Part shown: in pieces, positions 51,848 to 61,654 of the stretch
Layout: each line of letters starts with the position of its first letter
Numbering within the stretch: the first letter of the stretch is position 1
Origin: Dyadobacter sp. CECT 9275
GTDB lineage: Bacteria > Bacteroidota > Bacteroidia > Cytophagales > Spirosomataceae
Length of the DNA stretch: 64,000 bases
Direction of reading: 5' to 3'
Assembly: GCF_907164905.1 (NCBI RefSeq)
Contig: NZ_CAJRAF010000002.1
Location: forward strand, 3,162,001 to 3,226,000
Notes under the pieces: generated by a model
Told to the model about the DNA's origin: nothing
Databases searched by the model: none
The model's input: only the letters and a program-made list of their open reading frames with translations
Position numbers and translations under genes: made by a program

Positions 51848-54169
51848 TCACGATTTCGTAATGGTCTCCTCCATGTTGAACAACATGCTGATGACCCGCA
51901 TTAAAGCTGCGGCCTGGTCTGCCTTCACCTTTTCTTCGTGCGGATGCTCTCCTACGTTCAGTACCTTTTCAGCCTGAGTCTTATTCTTACCAAAAACACC
52001 GGCTTCATCCTGATAGTATCCCAGTAAAAGCCCGAGTTCCTTTTCTGTGGGTTTGCGGCAAACAATTCGCTGGAACACTTCACTTATCTTATCTTCCATT
52101 GCCGCGGGTTTCAAGGATATCCTTTCTGCCATCACACGCGACGCCTCCAGTACAGTCGGGTCATTGAGCATCACCAGCGCTTGTAAAGGTGTGTTGGTTT
52201 TTAACCTTTTTACCTCACAATGATCGCGGTTGCTGGCATCAAAAATGATCATGGAAGGTGGTGGTACCGTCAGTTTGATGAAGGTATACATCCCCCTCCG
52301 GTAGAGGGCATCACCTCGGTCCTGCACATATTTCGATAACTGGCCCCGTCCGGAGGTTGCGGCTTCCCATAAACCTTTGGGCTGATATGGTTTTACACTA
52401 GGCCCTCCGACTTTCGGGTTAAGCAGCCCGCTGGTCGACAAAACAATATCCCTGATAAATTCAGCAGATAACCGGTATCGGGGCCCTCTGGACAAATAGA
52501 TATTCTCCGGATCTTTACTCAATTTCTCCTGAGACAACTTTGCGGATTGCCGGTAAGTAGCAGACGTCACGATTTGCTTTACCAGCCTTTTGATGTCCCA
52601 GCCATGGTTCATAAAATCCACAGCCAGCCAGTCTAGCAATGCAGGATGGGTAGGCAGCTCTCCCTGCATACCAAAGTCTCCGGTACTTTTTACAATACCA
52701 CGGCCAAAGAATTCCTGCCAAATCTGGTTCACAAATACCCTGGCGGTTAACGGATTCTGCTTGCTTACCGTCCATCTTGCCAGCCCGAGCCTGTTTTTAG
52801 GGTATTTGGTGGTATCAAATTTCATCACAGCCTTCAGCCCGCTTGCCGTTACAATCCGTCCGGGAGCATCGTAAACTCCGCGGTTCAGAATATGCGTAGG
52901 CCGTAAGGTATCGTTTTCTCCCATTACCGATACCATCAGGCCTGTTGTGTCGGGGTGGTTTATAAAAGTCAGCAGACTCTTTATGTCACTTTCGCCAATT
53001 GTCAGAATTGGTGTTTTGGCAGGTTTGGTCATGGATATGTCTCCCTCATATCCCTTTTCCCGGCTATTGTTAAAAAAGGCAAAAAGCCTGTAATAATCCT
53101 CCTGAGAGATGGGATCGTACTTATGATCGTGACATTGTGCGCATTCAACTGTAAGGCCGAGTATCCCGGTACTGAAAGTCTTGGTTTTATCAATATTATA
53201 TTCAATGCGGTACTCCTCTGGAATGACACCGCCTTCTTCTGTGTATTTGTGATTTCTCAAAAACGCTGTTGCCAGGATCTGTTCCTTATTTGCATTCGGT
53301 AGCATATCTCCTGCAAGCTGCCAGGTCAGGAATTTATCATAAGGTAAATTCCTGTTAAATGCGCTGATCAGCCAGTCGCGCCAGGGCCATTGGCTTCTTA
53401 TCTCGTCATCCTGGTAACCGTATGAATCCGCATAACGGGAAACGTCAAGCCAGTGAACGGCCATTTTTTCTCCATAAGTCTTCTGCGACAGCAACTCATC
53501 AACTATTTTGTCATAGGCCTTGTCAGTCTTGTCCGCGGCAAATTTTTGCTGCAACTCCAGGCTGGGAGGCAGGCCGTTCAGGTCAAGGGATACCCTTTTC
53601 AACAGATGCTCCTTATCGGCTTCCTCACTGGGTGCTAACCCCATTTCCTCCATTTTGGACAGGGTGAAATAGTCGATTTCATTTCTTACCCAATCTTTTT
53701 CATCCACGTCAGGCAAGGGCGATTGCTTTGGCATTGAAAAGGCCCAGTGCTGTTCGTATTTTCCACCCTGCTCAATCCACTTTTTAACTGTTGCGATCTC
53801 CGATTCAGTTAACAAGCCAAGATGAGATTCCGGCGTAGGCATCTGATAATCAGGGTCCGAGGAAGTAATTCTTTTATAAACCTCCGACTGCTCCGGATTA
53901 CCCGGCAAAATGGCATACCCTTTGCCGTCCTTGAGCTTGGCATAAGCACTTTCCGCCATATCCAGCCTCAAACCCGCTTCCCGCTTTTTGGCGTCGGGCC
54001 CGTGGCAGGCAAAACATTTGTCGGAAAGGATCGGCCTGACGTTAAAATTATAGGATACAACCTCATCTCCCGACGACTTTTTTAAAGTCCCGTTCTTTTG
54101 AAAGCAGGAAATAGCCAGCATAGTGATGGCAATGGTAACAGCTGCCGAAAACAAAAGACGCTTCATCAT
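51848..54169 (-). CDS. PSCyt1/DUF1549/DUF1553 cytochrome lipoprotein
   Basis: About 773 residues from ATG 54169 (or 54166). A lipoprotein signal ends in the lipobox AISC. PSCyt1 follows, with the haem motif CFACH (SDKCFACHGPDAKKREAGLRLD), then DUF1549 (LLKRVSLDLNGLPPSLE) and DUF1553 (NPLTARVFVNQIWQEFFGRG, GMQGELPTHPALLDWLA, ATYRQSAKLS). The C-terminus carries PLQALVMLNDPTVLEASRVMAER. The cytochrome is anchored in the membrane facing the periplasm. Family members are found mainly in Planctomycetes and marine Verrucomicrobia. Function is unknown. It is first in the three-gene operon. Confidence 0.92.
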   Translation of the reverse strand: MMKRLLFSAAVTIAITMLAISCFQKNGTLKKSSGDEVVSYNFNVRPILSDKCFACHGPDAKKREAGLRLDMAESAYAKLKDGKGYAILPGNPEQSEVYKRITSSDPDYQMPTPESHLGLLTESEIATVKKWIEQGGKYEQHWAFSMPKQSPLPDVDEKDWVRNEIDYFTLSKMEEMGLAPSEEADKEHLLKRVSLDLNGLPPSLELQQKFAADKTDKAYDKIVDELLSQKTYGEKMAVHWLDVSRYADSYGYQDDEIRSQWPWRDWLISAFNRNLPYDKFLTWQLAGDMLPNANKEQILATAFLRNHKYTEEGGVIPEEYRIEYNIDKTKTFSTGILGLTVECAQCHDHKYDPISQEDYYRLFAFFNNSREKGYEGDISMTKPAKTPILTIGESDIKSLLTFINHPDTTGLMVSVMGENDTLRPTHILNRGVYDAPGRIVTASGLKAVMKFDTTKYPKNRLGLARWTVSKQNPLTARVFVNQIWQEFFGRGIVKSTGDFGMQGELPTHPALLDWLAVDFMNHGWDIKRLVKQIVTSATYRQSAKLSQEKLSKDPENIYLSRGPRYRLSAEFIRDIVLSTSGLLNPKVGGPSVKPYQPKGLWEAATSGRGQLSKYVQDRGDALYRRGMYTFIKLTVPPPSMIIFDASNRDHCEVKRLKTNTPLQALVMLNDPTVLEASRVMAERISLKPAAMEDKISEVFQRIVCRKPTEKELGLLLGYYQDEAGVFGKNKTQAEKVLNVGEHPHEEKVKADQAAALMRVISMLFNMEETITKS

Positions 54170-54232
54170 AACTTGGATACCTAAATACACTAATTTTTTC
54201 TTCCTATATTTATAAACGACAAAATACCGCAC

Positions 54233-54725
54233 AAAACTTCATCCTACCAAAAATTCTTAAATTATTTTAATAAATATACACCCCATACAAGGGACCGTGC
54301 CTGCCTAACGTTGAGTAATGATAAAAGAAATTTCCTGGGGCATTATACCCTTGGTTCTCCGTGAGTTTCTTGAAAAACCGGAGTATCCAGCATTCGACAA
54401 AAATGGTACACAGGGCCGAATACGGCGCCGTTGAAGGAAACAGGAATGGTTGCAGAGGATATCTTTTGCGGTTTCAGGCTCGTAGGCCAACCCCAGCGAA
54501 ACCGTTACTTCCGATAACGTTATCGTGACTATTTATGAAGATGCAAGCGGTGTTCATCTGAAATTCATTTAAACTTGCAACTTGCAGGTATACGATTGCC
54601 AAAACTGCACTGTAATTAATATACGCTCAACCAACACTGCAAAGTCAGCAGAACTCACCGGAAACGGTACGCTTTAAGAATGTCTGATTTGAAATAATTA
54701 GTTCCTAAACACCCGTTGTTTACAT
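54233..54725. other. Intergenic region with a possible decayed coding fragment
   Basis: About 490 bases separate the divergent DUF1553 and ECF sigma genes. A + strand frame of 85 codons from ATG 54318 to TAA 54572 has the look of coding sequence at both ends (its last part reads TVTSDNVIVTIYEDASGVHLKFI-like), but it is broken by TGA at codon 39 and TAG at codon 56. The palindrome at 54512-54525 lies inside it. No protein family was recognised, so a pseudogene is only a possibility. Confidence 0.3.
54512..54525. promoter_or_regulatory. Perfect 14-base palindrome (LacI-type operator-like)
   Basis: The sequence CGATAACGTTATCG is a perfect palindrome with a central ACGT and resembles LacI-family operators with a CG-centred ATAACGTTAT core. 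It is about 200 bases upstream of the ECF sigma gene and 340 bases from the divergent cytochrome gene. It also falls inside the apparently decayed frame, so it may be chance. Confidence 0.3.
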
Positions 54726-55343
54726 ATGGTAGACCGCCATGCAAAATCTGAAATTTTGAGCATGTGGGTATCCTTCAAAGCGGGGGACGAGAGGGCCTTG
54801 CGTTCTTTAATGGAGTTGTACCTGCCAAAGATGTACAATTATGGCAGCAAGTTTAGCAACGACCGTGAGTTTATCAAGGACTGCATCCAGGACGTGTTCA
54901 TCGGAATGTGGCAATACCGTGAAAACCTGGCATTGCCCGACTCACCCAAGGCATACCTGCTGACAGCGTTACGCAGAAAAATGTTTAGCAGCAGATCAAG
55001 GATCACTTTGACTTCGCTTGATCCTAAAAGTGACATGTTGTTTTCAACGGAGCAGTCGGCAGAGGATACCTTGATTGAACGAGAGTCTATAGCGGGGCAA
55101 AACAAACTGGTGGCACACCTGCTGGGCCGCTTACCTGAGAGACAGCGGGAGGTCATTTATCTGAAGTTTTATCAGGGTCTTGACCGGCACGAGACAGCCG
55201 CGGTAATGGGAATTTCGGACCAGTCGGTTTCAAATCTTTTTCAAAAAGCCCTCAACGCCCTGAAAAGTCTTCATTCGTCGGGAGTTCCTGTTCTGGTGCG
55301 ATCGGTCATTCATTTACTTCTCATTTGCAGGATATTGTCCTGA
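54726..55343 (+). CDS. ECF RNA polymerase sigma factor (FecI-like)
   Basis: 205 residues. Region 2 is IKDCIQDVFIGMWQYRENL with SPKAYLLTALRRKMF, and region 4 is LPERQREVIYLKFYQGLDRHETAAVMGISDQSVSNLFQKALNAL. The C-terminus (VPVLVRSVIHLLLICRIL) is hydrophobic. It starts a same-direction group with FecR, SusC and SusD genes, the typical layout where a TonB-linked transducer releases a sigma factor held by FecR. Expected targets are the downstream susC/susD genes. Confidence 0.93.
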   Translation: MVDRHAKSEILSMWVSFKAGDERALRSLMELYLPKMYNYGSKFSNDREFIKDCIQDVFIGMWQYRENLALPDSPKAYLLTALRRKMFSSRSRITLTSLDPKSDMLFSTEQSAEDTLIERESIAGQNKLVAHLLGRLPERQREVIYLKFYQGLDRHETAAVMGISDQSVSNLFQKALNALKSLHSSGVPVLVRSVIHLLLICRILS

Positions 55344-55533
55344 TATTTCCGTACAGCTTCATTGTCGTTGAGCGGTGCTTTCCTTTTCATAATCAGAAAC
55401 TTATCTGTGCTATTTATTTCTGTCAGCAGATAAACAGGTATTGCCCTGTGAATATGTCCATTATTTTTTTTGGAAGAATGGGGTATCTGCCGCTGATAAC
55501 TGTGTTCTATTCATTTAGCAAACCAGACTCGTT

Positions 55534-56622
55534 ATGTTAGACAAGTACAGACTATACGACGCGGAGGATTTTTTGCAGGACGATTGGTTTCGGCAATCCC
55601 TTGAAGGCAATAATCCCGCGGCCACTCAGTATTGGGATAATTGGCTCAAAGTTTATCCGGAAAAGGAAGCAGAGGTACTCAGGGCAAAAGCACTCTTTGA
55701 GGCTTTCAAAACGGATCATGGCTCGCTTACCCAGGAGGAGATAAACACCACGATTGATCGTACGCTGGAAAGGGTTGCTGGCATAAAAAGGGAAAGTGAG
55801 TTTCCGGAAAGACCTCTTTTTGCCTGGAGGTGGCTTAGCTATGTAGCCTCAGTTATGCTTATTTCGGGCATGGCGATCTATTTCGTAAAGGATAACAAAA
55901 TCGGCACGAAAATAACGACCGTTAAAACACAACCTCCGGCGATGGGCTGGGTAAAGGAAGAAAACGTTGGACAGCACCCCAGGCTGGTGAAACTGCCGGA
56001 GGGGAGCAAAGTTACCCTGGAACCAGGCGCGATACTAACTTATCCGACGAATTTCAATAAGTATGAGCGCAGGACTTTTCTGCGGGGTAATGCTTTTTTC
56101 GATGTAGCAAAAGATCCGGATAAACCATTTTTTGTGGTTGGAGAAACAGTCATTACCCGCGTGCTGGGAACCTCCTTTTGGATACGGGATGATCCTGATC
56201 ACCAGAAAATTGCGGTGATCGTGAAATCCGGGAAAGTGGCGGTTTCTGCGCGGCACGGGAGCGGGCAGAATTTAACCTCCGACGCCGTTTTTCTCACCCC
56301 TAATCAAATGGCGGTATTTTCTCCCGAAACCGAGCAGCTGACGCGTGAACTGGTGGAAAAACCTGTTGTGATCAGTACTTCGGCCAGTTTGTCTGCCAGT
56401 TACGAAGACGTGCCAATCATTCGTATATTAAAAGAACTGGAGGATGCTTACGGAGTAAAAATAACGTACGATGCAGAGGTTTTAAAGAACTGCCAGATCT
56501 CAGCGTCATTTGCTAACGAGACTTTCTTTGAGAAACTGGAGTCGATCTGCCTGTCGGTCCGGGCCTCCTTCCGGGAGGAAAACGGGCAAATCATTATTGA
56601 TAGTAAAGGCTGTAATTATTAA
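55534..56622 (+). CDS. FecR family anti-sigma factor
   Basis: 362 residues. The N-terminal 90 residues are cytoplasmic and should hold the sigma factor. One membrane helix lies near 100-122 (RWLSYVASVMLISGMAIYFV). The periplasmic FecR domain (about 140-260) has LVKLPEGSKVTLEPGAILTYP and FLRGNAFFDVAKDPDKPFFV, and the C-terminal DUF4974 domain (about 288-360) starts SYEDVPIIRILKELEDAYG. It senses the state of the SusC transducer through its periplasmic part. It is 190 bases after the sigma gene. Confidence 0.94.
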   Translation: MLDKYRLYDAEDFLQDDWFRQSLEGNNPAATQYWDNWLKVYPEKEAEVLRAKALFEAFKTDHGSLTQEEINTTIDRTLERVAGIKRESEFPERPLFAWRWLSYVASVMLISGMAIYFVKDNKIGTKITTVKTQPPAMGWVKEENVGQHPRLVKLPEGSKVTLEPGAILTYPTNFNKYERRTFLRGNAFFDVAKDPDKPFFVVGETVITRVLGTSFWIRDDPDHQKIAVIVKSGKVAVSARHGSGQNLTSDAVFLTPNQMAVFSPETEQLTRELVEKPVVISTSASLSASYEDVPIIRILKELEDAYGVKITYDAEVLKNCQISASFANETFFEKLESICLSVRASFREENGQIIIDSKGCNY

Positions 56623-56673
56623 CCCTAAAACCCGATTGAGCTGCTTATGAAAAAATAGTTATACAAAGTTTAA

Positions 56674-56701
56674 AATCGGTAGTGAGTCACCACTACCGAT
56701 T
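56674..56701 (+). repeat. Inverted repeat between fecR and susC genes
   Basis: Perfect 11-base arms (56674-56684 and 56691-56701) flank a 6-base loop in the 180-base space between the FecR stop and the SusC start. No T tract follows. It may attenuate read-through from the regulatory genes or be a 5' structure of the susC message. Confidence 0.5.
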
Positions 56702-56801
56702 GGCAACCCTGCTTTCGGAATGAAACAGCGCATGCGATGCATTCGGTGGCAGGGGAGTTTTTGTCTTGTCCGTCTAAAACAATCAAAAACAGGTAAATCT
56801 A

Positions 56802-59800
56802 ATGAAGAAATACATCATTAACAGAAGAATAATTCTTTTGACCATGAAATTCGGATTCTTTCCAATCATCATGTTATGGATATGTATGGGGGTAGTCAAT
56901 GCCGGGAAAGTGTCCGGGCAGGAACTTCTCCAGCAACATGTGTCTCTGAACGTGTACGAAAAGTCTGTTCGTTCGGTACTTAAGGATATCGAAAAGCAGA
57001 CCAAAGCACGCTTCGTATACAGTACACAGGTAATTTCAGCGTCACAAAAAGTTACCCTCCGTGTTTCCGGCGTAAGCCTATCTTCCGCACTCCAGGATTT
57101 GCTCAGTCCACTCAATCTGACCTACAAAGTTTCTGGTCCGCATATCGTGCTGGATAAGGCTCCCAACGGGGAGGAAGAAAAAAAGGTCGCGGCCCATACA
57201 GGCAGGCGGATTAAGGGTGTGGTGACCGATGAAAAGAATGAGGCTATGCCAGGAGTGAGCATTGTGGTGAAAGGAACGCAGCAGGGAACCGTCACGGATG
57301 CCACAGGAAGTTACCAGCTTGACGCAGATGAATCTGCCGTGTTGATATTCAGCTACATTGGTTATGTAAGCCAGGAAGTGAAGGTCGGCAACTTGTCTTC
57401 ATTGCATATCAGACTGGCCATTGACACCAAATCTCTGAACGAAGTTTTGGTTATCGGTTACGGTAGTACCACGAGGAGAGACCTTACCGGTTCTGTATCC
57501 TCCATCTCTTCCAAAGACTTTAAGAATCATCCGATGAACGATTTTTCGCAGGTACTTCAGGGCAGAGCACCAGGGATTGCGGTGACCAACACTACCGGTG
57601 CGCCCGGGCAGCTGGCCAAAATACGGATAAGAGGAGCCAACTCAGCCACAGGAAGCAATGACCCTTTGATCATCGTGGATGGAATTCCGGCTACGTATGA
57701 GATCAACGTCAACGACATCAAGTCAGTAGAAATATTAAAGGATGCATCAGCCACAGCGATTTACGGATCAAGAGGAGCCAATGGAGTTATCCTGATCACC
57801 ACACTTCGGGGAGACTCGGGCGCACCACGGATTACCCTTACTTCCAATGTGGGCATCAGCAAAGTCCGCAAGATGTATGATCTGCTGGAGGCTGCCGATT
57901 ACGCAGCATTAGCCAATATTACTTATGGTTCTCCAAAATTTACTACCGATCAGATTTCTGCCTTTCGCCAGAATGGAGGTACCGATTGGCAAAAGGAGAT
58001 ATTCAGGACTGGCCTCAGCCAGAACTACCAGGTATCCGTTTCAGGAGGTTCGGATAAAGTCAAATACCTGGTTTCGGGTAATTTAATTGATGAAAAAGGA
58101 ACGCTGATCAACACGGATCGTAAGAAATATTCGTTCCGGACCAACCTGAACGCCGATTTCGGCAAGCGTCTAACGATGGGTTTTGATATCAATTTTCAGA
58201 GGAATGAAAGAAACAATCCGGACATGGGCAACGGAGGGTCCAAGGCAAACCCCATTTTCCAAAGTCTTCTGTGGTCTCCGACTTCCTCTGTTTACAATGC
58301 AGACGGTACTTACAATAAAGCGGATCCTTACGGGGCCTTAGGGCAAAATCCGGTTCTGCTGGCCAAAGAGCCCGTGGACAAGGTGTACACGCAGGTGATT
58401 TCTTTAAACACCAATCTTAAGTACCAGATTCTGGAAGGATTGTCGGTTAGCGGAATCGCGAGTCTGAGTAAAACCAGTGCGGAGGGTCGCAGTGCCATCA
58501 ATGCGCAGCTATCAACAAGTACATCTGCAACCAGGACGTTTGATGACAGGCTGAACTGGCAGGTAGATGGATTAGTGAATTATGAAAAGAATTTTTTTGC
58601 CAAACATTCCCTTTCGGCAACCGGTGGTGTCGAGGCGTTTGTCACACAATCGGATAATTTTTCTACCACTGCCGCCGGAATAACCGATTATTACAACCTG
58701 GGTACAAGCTCGAGCGTATCGTCCACGAGTGGCTATGGATACGCATCTCTCCTGTCCTATTTCGGAAGGCTGAACTATAATTTTGCAGGAAAATATTTCA
58801 TTACCGCCACGTACAGGGCCGACGGTTCTTCAAAATTCAGAGATGAAAATAAATGGGGATTTTTCCCTTCCACAGCGGTAAGCTGGCTGGCCTCGGAAGA
58901 AGATTTTGTAAAAAATCTGAATGTTTTTGATAACCTGAAAATAAGGGCGAGCTGGGGGATTACAGGCAATCAGGCGGTTAAATCTTATGCCACACTTTCT
59001 TCGCTGGGTACCACACGTTATGCTTTTGGGTCTTCAACGCGGTACTCCGGTACCAGGCCGTCTTCCCCCGCCAATACCAGCTTGCGATGGGAAGAAACCA
59101 CACAAATGGATGTTGGGATTGATTTTTCCATCCTGAAAAACAAACTATCCGGGTCGTTCGATTTTTTCAGTAAAAAAACGGAAGGCGTCTTGCTGAACAA
59201 ACCCATTGCGCTGTATGATGGTGGCTACAACACCTTGCTCAACGTAGGCCGGATAGATAACAAAGGATTTGAACTAAGTCTCGACTATCGGGCGGTAGAA
59301 GTACGGAATTTCGGCTGGGCCGTTAATTTCAATTTTACAACACTCCGAAATAAGGTTGTGAACCTTGGACCGGACACCAAAATCTTTGGAGCCCTCTACG
59401 GGTCCGGCATTATGAACACGAGTGCTTTCGTTCTGCAGGCAGGCAATCCCATGGGATCCTTCTGGGGCATGCGGTACCTGGGTATCTGGAGCGAGGCGGA
59501 ATCGGATCAGGCCATGGCCTTCGGAAACAAGCCGGGCGACTCGAAGTATCAGGACATTAACAACGACAAGATTATTAATGCAAGCGACTACCAGATTATC
59601 GGGAACTCCAATCCCAAGTTCAGCTGGGGACTCAACAACGCTTTCACCTATAAAAACTGGGCGCTCGATGTTTTGATCCAGGGCGTTGAAGGGCGCAAGG
59701 TGTATAATATGACCTATGCCACTGCGGCTGTTTTGGTACCGGATTCAAGAACCATTACACTCCAAGAGGCGGCCGACATCTGGACGCCCTCCAATCAGGA

Positions 59801-60104
59801 TGCTCAATGGCCTGCTGTGAGTACGACCAATACCAATTATATGAATTCATCGCGATGGCTGCAGGATGGCAGCTACGTCAAGGTCCGCAACATCAGTATC
59901 AACTATACCATTCCCAGGCGCGTAACAAAGGTTGGGGATATAAAGCTGTCTCTCAGCGGACAAAACCTGTTTACCATTACCAGGTATCAGGGGTTTGATC
60001 CTGAGGTTTCATCCTCAGGCAATAGTGATCTTGACTCAGGGATAGATTTTGGCGTTTATCCGACGTCCAAACTGATCACTGCCGGCCTCATGTTAAACTT
60101 CTAA
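56802..60104 (+). CDS. SusC/RagA-type TonB-linked outer membrane transporter with STN signalling domain
   Basis: 1100 residues. A signal region is followed by an STN domain (about 45-108: SVRSVLKDIEKQTKARFVYS), which passes a signal to FecR, then a carboxypeptidase D regulatory-like domain (about 138-215, RRIKGVVTDEKNEAMPGVSIVVKG). The plug begins at LNEVLVIGYGSTTRRDLTGSVSS, and the rest is a 22-strand barrel ending with a Phe-containing last strand (LITAGLMLNF). It imports glycan fragments using TonB energy. The STN domain marks it as a transducer that controls its own operon. SusD follows 5 bases downstream. Confidence 0.97.
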   Translation: MKKYIINRRIILLTMKFGFFPIIMLWICMGVVNAGKVSGQELLQQHVSLNVYEKSVRSVLKDIEKQTKARFVYSTQVISASQKVTLRVSGVSLSSALQDLLSPLNLTYKVSGPHIVLDKAPNGEEEKKVAAHTGRRIKGVVTDEKNEAMPGVSIVVKGTQQGTVTDATGSYQLDADESAVLIFSYIGYVSQEVKVGNLSSLHIRLAIDTKSLNEVLVIGYGSTTRRDLTGSVSSISSKDFKNHPMNDFSQVLQGRAPGIAVTNTTGAPGQLAKIRIRGANSATGSNDPLIIVDGIPATYEINVNDIKSVEILKDASATAIYGSRGANGVILITTLRGDSGAPRITLTSNVGISKVRKMYDLLEAADYAALANITYGSPKFTTDQISAFRQNGGTDWQKEIFRTGLSQNYQVSVSGGSDKVKYLVSGNLIDEKGTLINTDRKKYSFRTNLNADFGKRLTMGFDINFQRNERNNPDMGNGGSKANPIFQSLLWSPTSSVYNADGTYNKADPYGALGQNPVLLAKEPVDKVYTQVISLNTNLKYQILEGLSVSGIASLSKTSAEGRSAINAQLSTSTSATRTFDDRLNWQVDGLVNYEKNFFAKHSLSATGGVEAFVTQSDNFSTTAAGITDYYNLGTSSSVSSTSGYGYASLLSYFGRLNYNFAGKYFITATYRADGSSKFRDENKWGFFPSTAVSWLASEEDFVKNLNVFDNLKIRASWGITGNQAVKSYATLSSLGTTRYAFGSSTRYSGTRPSSPANTSLRWEETTQMDVGIDFSILKNKLSGSFDFFSKKTEGVLLNKPIALYDGGYNTLLNVGRIDNKGFELSLDYRAVEVRNFGWAVNFNFTTLRNKVVNLGPDTKIFGALYGSGIMNTSAFVLQAGNPMGSFWGMRYLGIWSEAESDQAMAFGNKPGDSKYQDINNDKIINASDYQIIGNSNPKFSWGLNNAFTYKNWALDVLIQGVEGRKVYNMTYATAAVLVPDSRTITLQEAADIWTPSNQDAQWPAVSTTNTNYMNSSRWLQDGSYVKVRNISINYTIPRRVTKVGDIKLSLSGQNLFTITRYQGFDPEVSSSGNSDLDSGIDFGVYPTSKLITAGLMLNF

Positions 60105-60109
60105 TTCGT

Positions 60110-61591
60110 ATGCTCATGAAAAAGTATATTATCTATTTCTGTCTTGTTTACGGCTTGTTTTCATGCTCAATACTGGAGGAGAAAAACAAAGGGCTCCTCA
60201 CGCCTGAAACCTACTATACAACTCCTGAACAGCTCGAGGCATCGGTGGTAACGGTGTACAAGCAGCTGACGACCATCTACGAGCGGACCGGACGCGGAAC
60301 ATGCGCCATGTTCGGAGCCGATGACGTCACTACTTCTAAGGTTAATGTGGACATACTTGAATATGAGATATTTAAACCAACCGGAGCAAATACATCTTTA
60401 ACCAACTGGTGGGGACAGTCGTACAAGGGCATCAATTTTGCCAATAATATCATCGTCAATTCAGCAAAGGTGCCTGATTCCGATGCTAAAAAGTATGCGC
60501 TTGGCCAGGCTTATTTTGGCAGGGCCTGGTTTTACTTCTTTTTGGTAAGGATTCACAACAAGATACCGCTCATTACGGATCTCACAGTGCATTCGGACCT
60601 TACTGCGTCTGAACCCAGGGAAGTTTATGAGTTGATTATTTCTGACCTTAAAAAGGCAGAAGAGATGCTCCCTGATGCCTGGACCGACTACAAGGCAAAA
60701 ATGGGTGTGACCAGTGGAGCGGCCAAGGCGGCTTTGTCTCTGGTGTACCTGAATATGGCCGGATATCCTTTGAAGGATGAATCCAAATATGCACTGGCCG
60801 CTGAAAAAGCAAAAGAAGTTATAGACAATGCGAACCGCTGGGGGTATAAGCTCGTTGCCAACTATGCCGACCTTTGGAAAAATGTTAGGTTCAATGATGA
60901 AATCGTTTTCGGGTTGTATTACAATGACAAGAATGGAGATGCCAACCAATCCGGCCCCTTATGCGGATCCCCTTCTGAGTACGCAGGATGGGACTACTTT
61001 TTTGCTGAACTGAACTTCTTCAAAGCTTTTCCGGCAGGCCCCCGCAAAGATGCCACCTTCTGGACCAAGTTTCCTATCTTGAATTCCAACGGAACCGTTA
61101 CGATAAAGGACTGGACAGAAATTCAGCAAAAACGCCCTTACTACAAAAAGTATATTGAATGCGACAACTTTGACTGGAATAAACCCTGGATCAATGTGGG
61201 CTGGACATCAAGCCGTACCAATCAGGTCATCCGGTTTGCCGAAGTACTGCTCATCTACGCAGAGGCGAAGGCGATGTCGGGGGCACCGGATGCCACAGCT
61301 TATGCTGCCATCAATAAGGTAAGAAACCGGGCCGGACTTGCCAACCTTACCGCTGGTTTATCCAGAGAAGCTTTCAGAGATTCGGTCATTGCCGAACGGG
61401 GCTGGGAGTTTGCCGGACTGGAGCCTAATGCAAGCCGCTGGTTTGACCTCGTGCGCACTGAAGGAGTTGAAAAAGCTGCCGCCAACCGCGACGCAAGCGA
61501 AATACAACTGGCCGTAAAACCTACGAAATCCAATTATTTTGCTCCCATACCCGATAGCGAACTATTACTGAACCCGAAGCTGGCAGAGTAG
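60110..61591 (+). CDS. SusD/RagB family outer membrane lipoprotein
   Basis: 493 residues; ATG 60110 or 60116. A lipoprotein signal ends at FSCSIL. SusD-like TPR-type core segments follow: TPETYYTTPEQLEASVVTVYKQL, ALGQAYFGRAWFYFFLVR, and the C-terminal FAEVLLIYAEAKAMSGAP and SREAFRDSVIAERGWEFAGLEPNASRWFDLVR. It binds oligosaccharides on the cell surface and feeds the SusC barrel. Directly downstream of SusC with the same direction. Confidence 0.97.
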   Translation: MLMKKYIIYFCLVYGLFSCSILEEKNKGLLTPETYYTTPEQLEASVVTVYKQLTTIYERTGRGTCAMFGADDVTTSKVNVDILEYEIFKPTGANTSLTNWWGQSYKGINFANNIIVNSAKVPDSDAKKYALGQAYFGRAWFYFFLVRIHNKIPLITDLTVHSDLTASEPREVYELIISDLKKAEEMLPDAWTDYKAKMGVTSGAAKAALSLVYLNMAGYPLKDESKYALAAEKAKEVIDNANRWGYKLVANYADLWKNVRFNDEIVFGLYYNDKNGDANQSGPLCGSPSEYAGWDYFFAELNFFKAFPAGPRKDATFWTKFPILNSNGTVTIKDWTEIQQKRPYYKKYIECDNFDWNKPWINVGWTSSRTNQVIRFAEVLLIYAEAKAMSGAPDATAYAAINKVRNRAGLANLTAGLSREAFRDSVIAERGWEFAGLEPNASRWFDLVRTEGVEKAAANRDASEIQLAVKPTKSNYFAPIPDSELLLNPKLAE

Positions 61592-61654
61592 TTTCCTGAT
61601 AGTTATAAAACTGAATAGTCAATTTTATTTAAAAGCCGTTAAATAGCCAATGGT

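Noticed and set aside
54305..54490. 61-codon minus-strand frame in the region before the ECF sigma gene
   Set aside because: The translation shows no family pattern, and the + strand looks more like decayed coding sequence.
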